Positions 1 through 8,163 of a DNA stretch of 23,874 nt are shown piece by piece. This DNA comes from JALYUA01 sp038229875 (GTDB lineage Bacteria > Acidobacteriota > Thermoanaerobaculia > UBA5066 > Gp7-AA6): NCBI GenBank assembly GCA_038229875.1, contig JBBROA010000067.1:1-23874 (forward strand). The letters run 5' to 3'. The notes beneath the pieces were generated by a model that was not told the origin of the DNA, searched no databases, and saw nothing but the letters and a program-made list of their open reading frames with translations. The position numbers were made by a program, and so were the translations under genes. Numbering within the stretch: the first letter of the stretch is position 1; each line of letters starts with the position of its first letter.

Positions 1-540
1 AAACCCCAGCTCGGACGCGACTCCGCGCCGTCGATTTCGCCGGCCGTCCCCGTTCCGGCAGCCGCCGCGCCCGCCCCTCTCGCGGCCGAGCCCGCGCGGC
101 CGGCCCGCCGGTTCCCCGTCCAGTTCAGCTCGATCCCCTCGGCGACGCTCTACGTCGACGGAAAAAAGATCGGGCCCTCCATCCCGGCGCGGACCGTGGA
201 GCTCTCCGAGGGCGCGCACCAGGTCCGGTTCGAAAGCGCCGGCCTCCCCCGCTACCGTAAGGATTTCCAGGTGGGGTCTTCCGGCGCGGCCCCGATCGCC
301 TACCGGTTTCCGATCGGCGCGCTCGTCATCGAAGCGCCTGCGTGGTCGGGCGCGACGGTGCTCATCGACTCGAAGTTTCACGGCGTGCTTTCTGGAACGC
401 TTTCCGTTTCTCTTCCGTCGGGCAAGCACAAGATCACGCTGTCGCGCGCGGGTTTCAACCCGTTGACGGAAGAGGTCACCATTCCCGAAGGAGAAAAGAA
501 GACATGGTCTCCCCCCGCCCCGACCGAGCGCGCGCAGTAA
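1..540 (+). CDS. PEGA-repeat protein, C-terminal part (5' truncated by window edge)
   Basis: The reading frame is open from base 1 to the TAA at 538-540, so the true start lies outside the window. The visible 179 residues begin with an Ala/Pro-rich linker (about residues 1-37), followed by two beta-rich PEGA-like repeats. The first contains SIPSATLYVDGKKIGPS and the second contains IEAPAWSGATVLIDSKFHG with a closing GKHKITLSRAGFNP. PEGA domains are known as extracytoplasmic or surface-associated beta modules, often at the C-terminus of Ser/Thr kinases or sensor proteins. A kinase-linker-PEGA architecture is therefore plausible, but the catalytic part is not visible. The next gene starts inside its 3' end (37-base overlap), suggesting co-transcription. 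The PEGA call is fairly firm; the full-length identity is unknown. Confidence 0.75.
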   Translation, partial: KPQLGRDSAPSISPAVPVPAAAAPAPLAAEPARPARRFPVQFSSIPSATLYVDGKKIGPSIPARTVELSEGAHQVRFESAGLPRYRKDFQVGSSGAAPIAYRFPIGALVIEAPAWSGATVLIDSKFHGVLSGTLSVSLPSGKHKITLSRAGFNPLTEEVTIPEGEKKTWSPPAPTERAQ

Positions 541-2204
541 CGGCTCTCTGGAAGCGTCGCCTGCGATCCGCTTTTCTGGTTTTCTCGCTCGTGCTCGCGG
601 TGGTCCTGGCGCCCGCGGCCCTCACGGGCGCGGAGCCCGGCTCCGAAACCGATGCCAAGCGTGCCTTCGACGCCGGCAGGTTTCAGGAAGCCGGGGAGAA
701 ATATGCCCGCGCTGCGGACGCGGCGGCGGCGCCGGACCGTAAAGCGGAGCTCGCCTTCCAGAGCGGCTGGGCCTACTTCATCGCGGGCAACTCGCGCGCC
801 GCGCGCGAGAGTCTGAAGGTCGCCTTCACGGCCCGCCCCACCCTCGACGTCGTCGCCGATTTCTACAGTCCCGACTTCGTGCGCCTCGCCCGCTCCGTTC
901 GGACCGAAGTCGGCGGCGCGACGGCTCCGCCGGCGGACCTCTCGGAGTTGAAGAGGACGGCGCGGGAAAAGCTCGCCGACGGAAAAGCCGAGGACGCCCT
1001 TTACGACCTGAAACGGGCGGAGAGCTCCCAGGACCCGCAAATTCACCGGCTGCTCGCCGACGTCTACGACCGTCTGGGCCGCGCCGCGGAGGCGGATGCG
1101 TCGCGCAAGCGGGCTTCGGAGCTCGAAAAGAACCTCGTGACGAGCGGTCCGATCCCTCCGTCGGGCCCGGCCCTCGCGGCCCCGGCCCCCGGAGCCGCGG
1201 GACCGAGCGGGGCGTCGGCGGCCGCGCCGCTCTTGGAGACCGCTGAAACGGCTCTGAAGAACGGCGATTTCCGGGCGTCATCGGCGGCGGCGGCGCGCGC
1301 GCTCGAGCTCGACCCCAGGAGCTCCGAAGCGCACCGCATGCTCGCCGATGCGGCGCTGGCGCTCGGACAGGACGGGGACGCCGAACGTGAAGCCACAGCG
1401 GCGCTCGTGCTCGACTCCGGGAACTCGCGCGCCGAGTACGCGCTCGGCCGGCTCGCCGAGCGTCAGGCGAAGTGGAATACCGCGGCGAGCCACTACCGCC
1501 GCGCGCTCGAGCTCTCCGGGAAAAACGTGCAAGCCGCGCTCGGTCTCGGTCGGTCCATGGAAGAGCTAAAGGACAGGACGGCGGCGAGGATCGCCTACGG
1601 CCGCGCGATCGAGATCGATCCGGCCTCGGCCGAGGCGCACAACGATTTCGGCGTGTTCCTATTCCGCTCCGACCAGGCCGACCGGGCAACCGAGGAGCTG
1701 ATGGAGGCGGTCCGAATCGCGCCCGGACGCTCCGCGGTCCACGAAAACCTGGGCCGGGCGTTCCGCCGCCGAGGCAAGCTCAGGGAGGCCGAGCGCGAGC
1801 TCGCCGAAGCCTCGCGGCTCGCGCCGAACGAGACGTCGGTCTGGACCGCTCTCGGCCACGTCCGCCTCGAGATGAAGAAACCGGACGACGCCGCGAGGGC
1901 CTTTCGATCCGCGCTCGATCTCGAGCCTTCGAACGAGGAAGCGGCCGCCGGTCTCGGCGGGAGCCTGGCGGACGCCGGAAAGCTCGACGATGCGGAGGCC
2001 GCCCTCGTCCGCGCTCTCGAGGCGAATCCGAAATCCGCCACTCTCTGGAACAACCTCGGCGTGCTGCGGACGCGGAAGAAATCTTTCCCGGGGGCAGTGG
2101 ATGCCGTTCGGAAATCGCTCGCCTCCGACTCGGGGTTCGCGGCCGCGAAGATCAACCTGGCCCGGGCGGAGCAGCTGTCGGCTCTCGAGCGAGCGGGAAG
2201 CTGA
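504..2204 (+). CDS. Exported tetratricopeptide-repeat (TPR) protein
   Basis: This is a 566-residue protein. The ATG at 504 was chosen because AAGGAG sits about 10 bases upstream, and because the next in-frame segment is a signal-like N-terminus: basic KRRLR near residue 18, then a hydrophobic stretch to about residue 40. The frame is open further upstream, but that part only shadows the PEGA gene. After a Glu/Ala-rich N-terminal helical region and an Ala/Pro/Gly linker (about residues 215-245), at least seven consecutive TPR units fill the C-terminal half. They are recognisable by repeated A-x-x-x-Y/F-x-x-A-L-x-x-x-P spacing, such as YGRAIEIDPASAEAHNDFGV. TPR arrays are protein-interaction scaffolds, so the partner cannot be named. 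It overlaps the PEGA gene by 37 bases, implying translational linkage. Confidence 0.85.
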   Translation: MVSPRPDRARAVTALWKRRLRSAFLVFSLVLAVVLAPAALTGAEPGSETDAKRAFDAGRFQEAGEKYARAADAAAAPDRKAELAFQSGWAYFIAGNSRAARESLKVAFTARPTLDVVADFYSPDFVRLARSVRTEVGGATAPPADLSELKRTAREKLADGKAEDALYDLKRAESSQDPQIHRLLADVYDRLGRAAEADASRKRASELEKNLVTSGPIPPSGPALAAPAPGAAGPSGASAAAPLLETAETALKNGDFRASSAAAARALELDPRSSEAHRMLADAALALGQDGDAEREATAALVLDSGNSRAEYALGRLAERQAKWNTAASHYRRALELSGKNVQAALGLGRSMEELKDRTAARIAYGRAIEIDPASAEAHNDFGVFLFRSDQADRATEELMEAVRIAPGRSAVHENLGRAFRRRGKLREAERELAEASRLAPNETSVWTALGHVRLEMKKPDDAARAFRSALDLEPSNEEAAAGLGGSLADAGKLDDAEAALVRALEANPKSATLWNNLGVLRTRKKSFPGAVDAVRKSLASDSGFAAAKINLARAEQLSALERAGS

Positions 2205-2223
2205 GCCGCCGGACCGCCTCGGC

Positions 2224-2267
2224 AGCCGAGCGATTGCGAGGAGCGAGACGGCCGCGGTCCTCCGCGG
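2224..2267. repeat. REP-like GC palindrome element, dispersed copy
   Basis: This lies in the 151-base gap between the TPR gene and the DUF1684 gene. It matches the tandem units at 21247-21362 at about 36 of 44 positions without gaps. Shared parts are AGCCGAGCGA, then GAGCGAGACGG, then the hairpin CCGCGG-N4-CCGCGG (2252-2257 and 2262-2267). The four-base loop differs (TCCT here; TAGT and CAAT in the other copies), and a six-base block at 2234-2239 differs. Conserved stem arms with a variable loop suggest a structured repeated element rather than chance. The rest of the gap shows no clear terminator. Confidence 0.6.
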
Positions 2268-2355
2268 AGGTTGCGGTTCGCTGGTTTCGGTAGTCGGTCC
2301 CCGAACGCGACGCAGGCGCCTCGTCCGATCCCGCGGCTCGTCATAAACTGAACGC

Positions 2356-3255
2356 GTGAACCGTGGTTTACTCCCCGCCCTCCTTTCCTCGCTGATGGTC
2401 GTCGGAGCCGGTCCTTCTTCACCCGACCCGGCCGCGCACCGGCGGGATATCGAAGCCTGGCGCGCTCGAAGGCTGCAGAGCCTTCGCCGGGAAGACGGCT
2501 GGCTCACTCTCGTCGGGCTGTTCTGGCTCGAGAAGGGCGACAACACGGTCGGAAGCGATCCGAAGTCGCGGGTCGTTCTGCCTGCGGGAAAGGCGCCCGC
2601 CCGCCTGGCGACGATCGCGCTCGGTGCGGGCGGCGCTCGGCTCACTGCCGTTCCCGGCGAGACCGTCGAGATCGGAGGAAAAAAGGTCTCCGCGACGCCG
2701 CTCGCGACGGACGCATCCGGCGAGGCCACGGTCGTCCGCCGAGGCTCGCTCCGGCTCTACCTCATCGAGCGCAACGGCCGCATAGGCGTGCGCGTGAAGG
2801 ACTCCGACAGCGCATCGCTGAAAAGCTTCCCCGGCGTCGCGTCCTTCTCGATCGACGCCCGATGGAGGATCGAGGCGCGCTTCGAGCCTTACGTGCCGCC
2901 GAAGGAGATTCAGGTGCCGAACGTGCTCGGCTCGGTCTCCGGCGAGAAGTCCCCCGGCGCCCTCGTTTTCCAGGTCGGAGGAAAGACATGCCGGCTGGAC
3001 GTGGTCACGGAAGCGGGCACCGACGACTGGTTCGTCATCTTCGGAGACCAGACGAACGGACGAGACACCTACGGAGGCGGGCGATTCATCTACGTCACAC
3101 CGCCGCCCGCCGGGACCGCCCCCGTCGTGGACTTCAACAAGGCATACAACCCCCCGTGCGTTTTCTCTCCCTACGCGACCTGCCCGCTCCCCCCTTCGCA
3201 GAACCGTCTCGCCGTCTCGATCGAAGCCGGCGAGAAGAGCTACGGCGGACACTGA
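2356..3255 (+). CDS. DUF1684 family protein, probably exported
   Basis: This is a 299-residue protein starting at GTG 2356. No good Shine-Dalgarno is visible, so the start is moderately certain. A short hydrophobic N-terminus (residues 3-18) could be a signal peptide. Family hallmarks are the N-terminal DGWLTLVGLFWLEKGDNTVG (about residues 47-66) followed by SDPKSRVVLP, and the C-terminal NPPCVFSPYATCPLPPSQNR followed by SIEAGEKSY. These are the strongly conserved ends of DUF1684. The biochemical role of the family is not established to my knowledge. Length is close to the family norm, so the gene appears intact. It converges with the Nudix gene; both stop codons lie within one palindrome. 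Confidence 0.85.
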   Translation: MNRGLLPALLSSLMVVGAGPSSPDPAAHRRDIEAWRARRLQSLRREDGWLTLVGLFWLEKGDNTVGSDPKSRVVLPAGKAPARLATIALGAGGARLTAVPGETVEIGGKKVSATPLATDASGEATVVRRGSLRLYLIERNGRIGVRVKDSDSASLKSFPGVASFSIDARWRIEARFEPYVPPKEIQVPNVLGSVSGEKSPGALVFQVGGKTCRLDVVTEAGTDDWFVIFGDQTNGRDTYGGGRFIYVTPPPAGTAPVVDFNKAYNPPCVFSPYATCPLPPSQNRLAVSIEAGEKSYGGH

Positions 3256-3267
3256 AGGGGCCCTTCA
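3253..3267. terminator. Palindrome spanning both convergent stop codons (possible bidirectional terminator)
   Basis: TGAAGGG at 3253-3259 and CCCTTCA at 3261-3267 form perfect inverted arms around a single G. The first TGA is the DUF1684 stop, and the complement of the last TCA is the Nudix stop. Only nine bases separate the two coding regions. There is no T-tract, so an intrinsic terminator is only a possibility. With one base at the centre the hairpin must open to a larger loop. Confidence 0.35.
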
Positions 3268-3867
3268 CACGCCGACCGCGTCGAGCAGTTCCCGGAGAAT
3301 TCTCGCGGTCGCTCCCCAGATCACGTGCCCGTCGTAGTGGTAGTACAGAATGGGCTCCTCGCGGCCCGCAAGCGGGCGCTCTTCGTAGACGCCGGGCAGG
3401 AGCAGGGCCGGCAGCGGCACCTCGACGACTTCTGCAATTTCCGCCGCCTGGGGCTCGAACACATATGGCTGCGGAATCGCGGCCACGAAGGGTTCTACGT
3501 AAAAGTTCGTGACCGTCACGATGGCGGAGAGACGGCCGAGAGGCATCGCATCCTCCGCCCGGATACCCAGCTCTTCTTCGCTTTCGCGGAGCGCCGTGTG
3601 AAAGAGGGTCGCGTCTTCGGGCTCCTCCGCGCCGCCTGGAAACGAGATCTGACCGCGGTGATGCTCGACTGATTCCGTCCGCAGCGTGAAGACCGTCCAG
3701 AGCGCGCCTTCGCGGACGAAGAGAGGGACCAGGACCGCGGAGCGCCGGTTTCCCGCCTCCGCCGTTCTCGAGCGGCGGGGCCAGCCCGCGAGGCGATCCC
3801 GGACTTCCGCCATCCAGCCGGAGAGCGGAGGCAGCGCGGGAACCGGGGAAGAGCCTTCGCCGTTCAC
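3265..3867 (-). CDS. Nudix hydrolase, CoA pyrophosphatase (NudL) type
   Basis: This 200-residue protein starts at GTG 3867, overlapping the prfB stop as GTGA. The Nudix box runs from about residue 78 to 102. It has the exact R-E-x-x-E-E-x-G-I core (RESEEELGI) and the longer spacing after FPGG typical of CoA pyrophosphatases. Just upstream is the UPF0035-type signature TLRTESVEHHRGQISFPGG, which distinguishes NudL-like CoA-diphosphate hydrolases from other Nudix enzymes. The expected reaction is hydrolysis of CoA or oxidised CoA to 3',5'-ADP and 4'-phosphopantetheine in the cytoplasm, using Mg or Mn bound by the box glutamates. It is the last gene of the minus-strand run. Substrate assignment is by motif only. 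Confidence 0.87.
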   Translation of the reverse strand: MNGEGSSPVPALPPLSGWMAEVRDRLAGWPRRSRTAEAGNRRSAVLVPLFVREGALWTVFTLRTESVEHHRGQISFPGGAEEPEDATLFHTALRESEEELGIRAEDAMPLGRLSAIVTVTNFYVEPFVAAIPQPYVFEPQAAEIAEVVEVPLPALLLPGVYEERPLAGREEPILYYHYDGHVIWGATARILRELLDAVGV

Positions 3868-4986
3868 GACCCGGTGGAGGCTCGCGATCCTTCCGCCGCG
3901 GATTTCAGATACGCGTCGATGAAAGGCGTGAGTCCGCCGTCGAGCACCTTGTCGGTGTCGCCGGTTTCATGACCCGTGCGGTGGTCCTTCACCATCCGGT
4001 AGGGATGCAGGACGTACGACCGGATCTGGCTCCCCCACTCGATCGCCTTCTTTTCGCCCACCTTCTTCTCCTCGTCCGCGCGGCGCTCGTCGAGCGCCTT
4101 CTGGTAGAGGCGGGCGCGCAGGACGTTCATCGCCGTATCGCGATTGCGCCCCTGGCTTCGCTCGTTCTGACACGTCACGACGATTCCGGTGGGCAGATGG
4201 GTGATCCGGACCGCGGAATCCGTCACGTTGACGTGCTGGCCGCCGGCGCCACTCGACCGGTAGGTGTCGACTCGCAGGTCCTTGTCGAGGATCTCGATGT
4301 CGATGTTCTCGTCGATCTCCGGAGAAACGTAGATCGACGCGAAGGACGTGTGACGCCGCTGGGCGGAGTCGTAAGGCGAGATGCGCACCAGCCGGTGCAC
4401 GCCCATCTCGCCCTTCAGGTACCCGTAGGCGTGGTCCCCGACGACGTGGAGCGTCGCGCTCTTCAACCCCGCCTCTTCCCCGTCCTGCCGGTCGATCAGC
4501 TCCGCCTTCCAGCCGCGCGACTCCGCGAAGCGCATGTACATGCGGAGGAGCATCTCGGCCCAGTCCTGGGACTCGGTCCCGCCCGCTCCGGCGTGGATCA
4601 TCATCCACGCGTTCGACTCGTCCTCCGGGTTGCCCATCTTTACGGAGAGCTCCAGATCGTCGGCGAAAGTCTCCGCCTTGCGGAGGATCTCGCGGGCGTC
4701 CGCGTCGGCGTCTTCGCCCTCTCGCAGCAGATCGGCTAAGGTGTTGAGCTCGTCCCGGAGCTCGTCCAGACGGGTCGCGGTTCCGATCTTCCGCTCGTGG
4801 GAGCTCGCCTGTCGGAGAACCTCCTGCGCCTCCTCGGGGCGGCTCCAGAAGTCCGCGGCGCCCTGTTTTTCTCTCAGCCCTTCGAGCGCGCTCCGCGCGG
4901 CGTCGAGATCAAAGATAGCCCCGAAGCGACAGCAGCCGCTCCGAGGCGTTCGTCAGTGAGGAAATGAGGTCGTCGCGAGAGGTCAT
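3864..4986 (-). CDS. prfB: Peptide chain release factor 2 (RF2), with programmed +1 frameshift
   Basis: RF2 recognises UGA and UAA codons and triggers peptide release. The gene is read in two frames. ATG at 4986 opens 25 codons ending RGYL; an in-frame TGA follows at 4911-4909; skipping the T at 4911 joins the second frame (DLDAAR...), giving a 373-residue product close to the 365 of E. coli. The catalytic GGQ loop falls at residues about 248-250 (RSSGAGGQHVNVTDS). The tripeptide anticodon region is RISPYDSAQRRHTSF, with SPY at about 203-205 where E. coli has SPF. The N-terminal helical domain (residues 26-110) is coiled and Glu-rich. The start overlaps the lnt stop (ATGA), and the stop overlaps the Nudix start (GTGA). 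A simple gene finder would call only the part from 4637 or call it a pseudogene. Confidence 0.96.
4909..4923 (-). promoter_or_regulatory. RF2 programmed +1 frameshift site
   Basis: On the minus strand the sequence reads CGG GGC TAT CTT TGA. CTT (4914-4912) is the slippery Leu codon and TGA (4911-4909) is the internal stop. The GGGG run (4922-4919) ending four bases before CTT acts as the Shine-Dalgarno-like stimulator. The E. coli site is AGGGGG TAT CTT TGA, at the same codon position. Low RF2 lets the ribosome slip onto TTT and read GAT next, an autoregulatory loop well established for prfB. Confidence 0.93.
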
Positions 4987-6533
4987 GTGGTGTCTCCGGG
5001 GAGCGCCGCCGGCCGCCTGCGCCGCGCCGCGCGTTCGCGTCCCCACCGGGCGAGGCCGAAGAGTAGCATGGCGGCCGCGGCCGCGTCCGCGACGCGGGGC
5101 AGCACGTAACCCCAGCGGGTCCAGGCGGTCGCCGTCTCGAGGAGATAGACCGTTCCCGCCGCGATGCCGGCCCGGTCGGCCGGGATTTCCGACGAAATTC
5201 GCCCGCGCGGGTCGACGATCCCGGAGACCCCGGTGATCGCGGCGCGCACGAGATACCGGCCGTTTTCGACCGCCCGGAAGAGCGCGCCGGCGAAGTGCTG
5301 TTCCTGCGCGCCCGCGCGCCCGTACCAGGAGTCATTCGAGATCGTCACGAGCAGGTTCGCGCCGTCCGCGGTCTGCCGGCGGGCCAGACCCGGATAGATA
5401 ATCTCGTAGCAGACGCCCACGCCGAGCGCGAGCGGTCCGGACTTGAGCACGACGGGAGTCTCCGCGGGGAGGAATTCGCCGATCTCCTGCGAGATCTGCC
5501 GAGCGAAAAAGAAGAGGCGCGGCAGCGGAACGTACTCGCCAAATGGAACGAGGTGGACCTTGCGGTAGATCCCCTGCGCGAGCCCGCCCGGGGTCAGGAC
5601 CCTCGCGGCGTTGGACGCCCTTCCGTCCTTCTCGGACGTCACGTCGTTGAAAAGGATCGCGCAGCGGCAGGTTTCCGCGAGTCGTCTGAGGTCTTCGCGA
5701 AGCCGCGGGCTTTTGTCCCAGTACATCGGGAATGCCGACTCCGGGAACACGAGGAGATCGGCGCCGGCGAGCGCGGCCTCCTCCCCCCGCGCGATCACGG
5801 TTCGATAACCAGCCGCCGCGTTCTCGGGACTGCGCCGGTCTTCCTCGCTCAGGTTCGGCTGGATGAGACGGACGCGGACCGGCGCCCCGGCAGGAACCGG
5901 CGACGTGAGCCGCATCGCTCCCGCGATTCCGATTCCCAGAACCACCGCCGCGCCCCCGAGGATGTACCCGACCCTCCGGCGGAGCGCGAACCCGGCCAGC
6001 AGGGTTGCGACGGCCGCGACCGCGAAGCCGACGCCGTAGACGCCCCAGATCGAAGCCGTCTGGATCCAGACCGTCCTTCGGGCCAGCGCCCATCCGGTCA
6101 GGTTCCACGGGAAGCCACCGTAGATCACGGAGCGGGCGTGCTCGGCCGCCATCCAGAGAACGGGAAAGGCGGCGAGGCGCTTCCACGAGCCGGGAGGCGC
6201 GAGCGCGGCGATCCCCCAGCCGAGAACCGCGGTCCACTCCGCGCAGATCAGGGCGAGCAGCGCGACGCACACGGCGCCCATGGCCCGCGGCTGCCCGCCG
6301 TAAACGGTCACGACGTACGAGATCCACGGGACCGAGGCGCACCAGAACGCCATGCCGAACAAAAGCCCCGAGACGAGCGCGCGGGCCCGGCGTTCCTCCA
6401 CGGCGAGCGCGGCGATCCAAGGCACCAGCGCGAGCGGAAGAAGCACCGCCACGTCGTGAGGCGGGAAGGCGAGCGCGAAGAGCAGACCCGAGAGCACGCC
6501 CGCCGCGGGCGTCCTCCAGCGCGACGCCGTCAT
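4983..6533 (-). CDS. lnt: Apolipoprotein N-acyltransferase
   Basis: Lnt transfers a phospholipid acyl chain to the N-terminal Cys of diacylglyceryl-lipoproteins in the inner membrane, the last step of lipoprotein maturation in Gram-negative-type cells. The 516-residue length matches the family (E. coli 512). Several membrane segments occupy roughly residues 10-210, followed by a nitrilase-like domain and a final membrane helix near 483-495. The Glu-Lys-Cys triad is visible: E265 in LVFPESAFP, K325 in YRKVHLVPFGEY and C375 in GVGVCYEIIYPG, in positions corresponding to E. coli E267, K335 and C387. ATG 6533 has GAGAGG about seven bases upstream, overlapping the lipA stop. The lnt stop overlaps the prfB start. 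Confidence 0.96.
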   Translation of the reverse strand: MTASRWRTPAAGVLSGLLFALAFPPHDVAVLLPLALVPWIAALAVEERRARALVSGLLFGMAFWCASVPWISYVVTVYGGQPRAMGAVCVALLALICAEWTAVLGWGIAALAPPGSWKRLAAFPVLWMAAEHARSVIYGGFPWNLTGWALARRTVWIQTASIWGVYGVGFAVAAVATLLAGFALRRRVGYILGGAAVVLGIGIAGAMRLTSPVPAGAPVRVRLIQPNLSEEDRRSPENAAAGYRTVIARGEEAALAGADLLVFPESAFPMYWDKSPRLREDLRRLAETCRCAILFNDVTSEKDGRASNAARVLTPGGLAQGIYRKVHLVPFGEYVPLPRLFFFARQISQEIGEFLPAETPVVLKSGPLALGVGVCYEIIYPGLARRQTADGANLLVTISNDSWYGRAGAQEQHFAGALFRAVENGRYLVRAAITGVSGIVDPRGRISSEIPADRAGIAAGTVYLLETATAWTRWGYVLPRVADAAAAAMLLFGLARWGRERAARRRRPAALPGDTT

Positions 6534-6544
6534 CGAGGGGCCTC

Positions 6545-7450
6545 TCAGCGAACGGACGCGCGCGCGGCCGATGCCTGGAGAGCCTCCTCGGCGCGATAGG
6601 ACGATCGAACGAACGGTCCCGAAAACACGTGGCGGAAACCGAGCCGCTCTCCGGCCTCGCGGTAGGAGTCGAAGACCTCGGGCCGCACGTACTCCTCGAC
6701 GGGCAGGTTTTCGCGGGCCGGCCGGAGGTACTGGCCGATCGTCACGATGTCGACCCCCGCGGCGCGCAGCTCGCCCAGAAGCGTGCGCACTTCTTCCTCG
6801 CGCTCGCCGAGGCCGAGCATGAAGCCGGATTTCGTCGTGATCGAAGGGTCGAGCGTACGCACCGCGGCGAGGAGGCCGAGCGAGCGATCGAGCCTGGCGC
6901 CCCGCCGCACACGCGTGTACAGGCGCGGGACGGTCTCGACGTTGTGGTTGAACACGTCGGGCCGCGCCTGGACGACGGTCGCGATCGACGTGAACCGGCC
7001 CTGAAAGTCGGGCGTCAGGACTTCGATGCCGGGAGCGGGTTCGAGGCGCCGGATCGCCGCTATCGCGTCGGCGAAGTGGGACGCGCCCCCATCCGCCAGG
7101 TCGTCTCTATCGACCGACGTGAGCACGACGAACTGAAGTCCCATCTCGCGCGCGGCGGTCGCGACCCGGAACGGTTCCAACGGGTCGACGGCGGCAGGCT
7201 TGCCGTGCGCGATGTCGCAGAACCCACACGTCCTCGTGCAGACGTCGCCCAGCATGAGGAAGGTCGCGGTTCCCCGCGAGAAGCATTCGCCGCGGTTCGG
7301 GCAGCGCGCTTCCTCGCAGACGGTCGAAAGGGAGTGACGCCGCATCACGTCCTTGACTCCATGAAGCTCCGACAGGCGTATCCGCTTTTCGCGGATCCAC
7401 TCGGGCGCGCGCGCTGGGAGCGACGTCATTTTCCGGGGGGGACGATCCAT
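6545..7450 (-). CDS. lipA: Lipoyl synthase (radical SAM)
   Basis: LipA inserts two sulfurs into octanoyl groups on lipoyl domains of 2-oxoacid dehydrogenases or the glycine cleavage H protein. In the 301-residue product the auxiliary cluster cysteines are C45, C50 and C56 (CEEARCPNRGEC), and the SAM cluster motif is C71-x3-C75-x2-C78 (CTRTCGFCDI). The C-terminal RSSY motif that supplies the auxiliary-cluster serine is present (FVRSSYRAEE). ATG 7450 has AAGGAG about 11 bases upstream and overlaps the SPOR gene by 25 bases. A second ATG at 7429 overlaps the SPOR stop as ATGA and is the alternative start (294 residues). No lipB is seen beside it. It precedes lnt by 11 bases. Confidence 0.96.
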   Translation of the reverse strand: MDRPPRKMTSLPARAPEWIREKRIRLSELHGVKDVMRRHSLSTVCEEARCPNRGECFSRGTATFLMLGDVCTRTCGFCDIAHGKPAAVDPLEPFRVATAAREMGLQFVVLTSVDRDDLADGGASHFADAIAAIRRLEPAPGIEVLTPDFQGRFTSIATVVQARPDVFNHNVETVPRLYTRVRRGARLDRSLGLLAAVRTLDPSITTKSGFMLGLGEREEEVRTLLGELRAAGVDIVTIGQYLRPARENLPVEEYVRPEVFDSYREAGERLGFRHVFSGPFVRSSYRAEEALQASAARASVR

Positions 7451-8124
7451 GGCTGGAGCTTCTCCTTGGTCTTCAACCGCGCCGCGGATCGCTCCGCTTC
7501 TTCCTTCGTCTTGAACGGGCCGACCCGCACCCGGTACACCTTCCCGTTGGGGCCGGCGCCGGAGCTGACGGCGGCTGCAAACCCGTGCGAGACCAGCCGG
7601 TCGCGGCGCGTCCTCGCTTCCTTCTCGGAAGCGGCGGAAAGAGCCTGCACCCAGAAGCTGCCGGAAGCCGGCGCATGGGCGGCCACTGCAGGGTTGGGTG
7701 TCGACCTCGGGGTGCGGGTCTTCCGGGGCGGGGCCACGGGGGTCGGCCGCGCGCGGTCGGGGCCTTCGTCGAAGAGTTGAATTCCGGGAGAGGGCGCGGG
7801 TCCGGCGGCAACGGAGACGGGAGTCGGCGCGGCGGACGAGGGGCCTCCCCCGTGGAGCGTCGTGCGCGAGGGTGCGATTCCCCGCACCGCCTTCGGGATC
7901 TCGAGCGTGTCGGGCGTCACCGCTGCTGCGACGGGAGTGGCGATGGCGCTCGCGCCGGGCGTGGTCTCGGCCGCGGCCACGGCGTCGGCGCGGCCGTGCC
8001 CGGAGAGTCCGGTCATCAAGCCGAACGCGTACGCCGCCGCTAGGGCGCCGAGAAGCGCCACGAACAGCAGGAGAGCCTGCCGCGCGGTAAATGAGAGCTG
8101 GTAATGGGTGCGCGGCTCGTCCAC
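7426..8124 (-). CDS. Membrane-anchored SPOR-domain protein
   Basis: This 232-residue protein starts at GTG 8124. There is a cytoplasmic N-tail, one transmembrane helix at about residues 16-40 (ALLLFVALLGALAAAYAFGL), then a long Ala/Pro/Thr-rich linker. A C-terminal SPOR domain spans about residues 152-228 (SFWVQALSAASEKEARTRRD, then VYRVRVGPFKTKEEAE). SPOR domains bind denuded peptidoglycan at the division site in characterised proteins such as FtsN and DamX. This architecture (TM, disordered linker, SPOR) is FtsN-like, but FtsN identity cannot be claimed. No Shine-Dalgarno is visible. It lies 39 bases after the slipin stop and overlaps lipA. Confidence 0.88.
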   Translation of the reverse strand: MDEPRTHYQLSFTARQALLLFVALLGALAAAYAFGLMTGLSGHGRADAVAAAETTPGASAIATPVAAAVTPDTLEIPKAVRGIAPSRTTLHGGGPSSAAPTPVSVAAGPAPSPGIQLFDEGPDRARPTPVAPPRKTRTPRSTPNPAVAAHAPASGSFWVQALSAASEKEARTRRDRLVSHGFAAAVSSGAGPNGKVYRVRVGPFKTKEEAERSAARLKTKEKLQPWIVPPGK

Positions 8125-8163
8125 GCCGCGGAGTGTAACAACCTCAGGCGTTCGCCATCCCGT

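Noticed and set aside
4637..4986. prfB as a frameshifted pseudogene
   Set aside because: The interruption is exactly the conserved CTT TGA programmed site with an upstream G-run, and all functional motifs downstream are intact.
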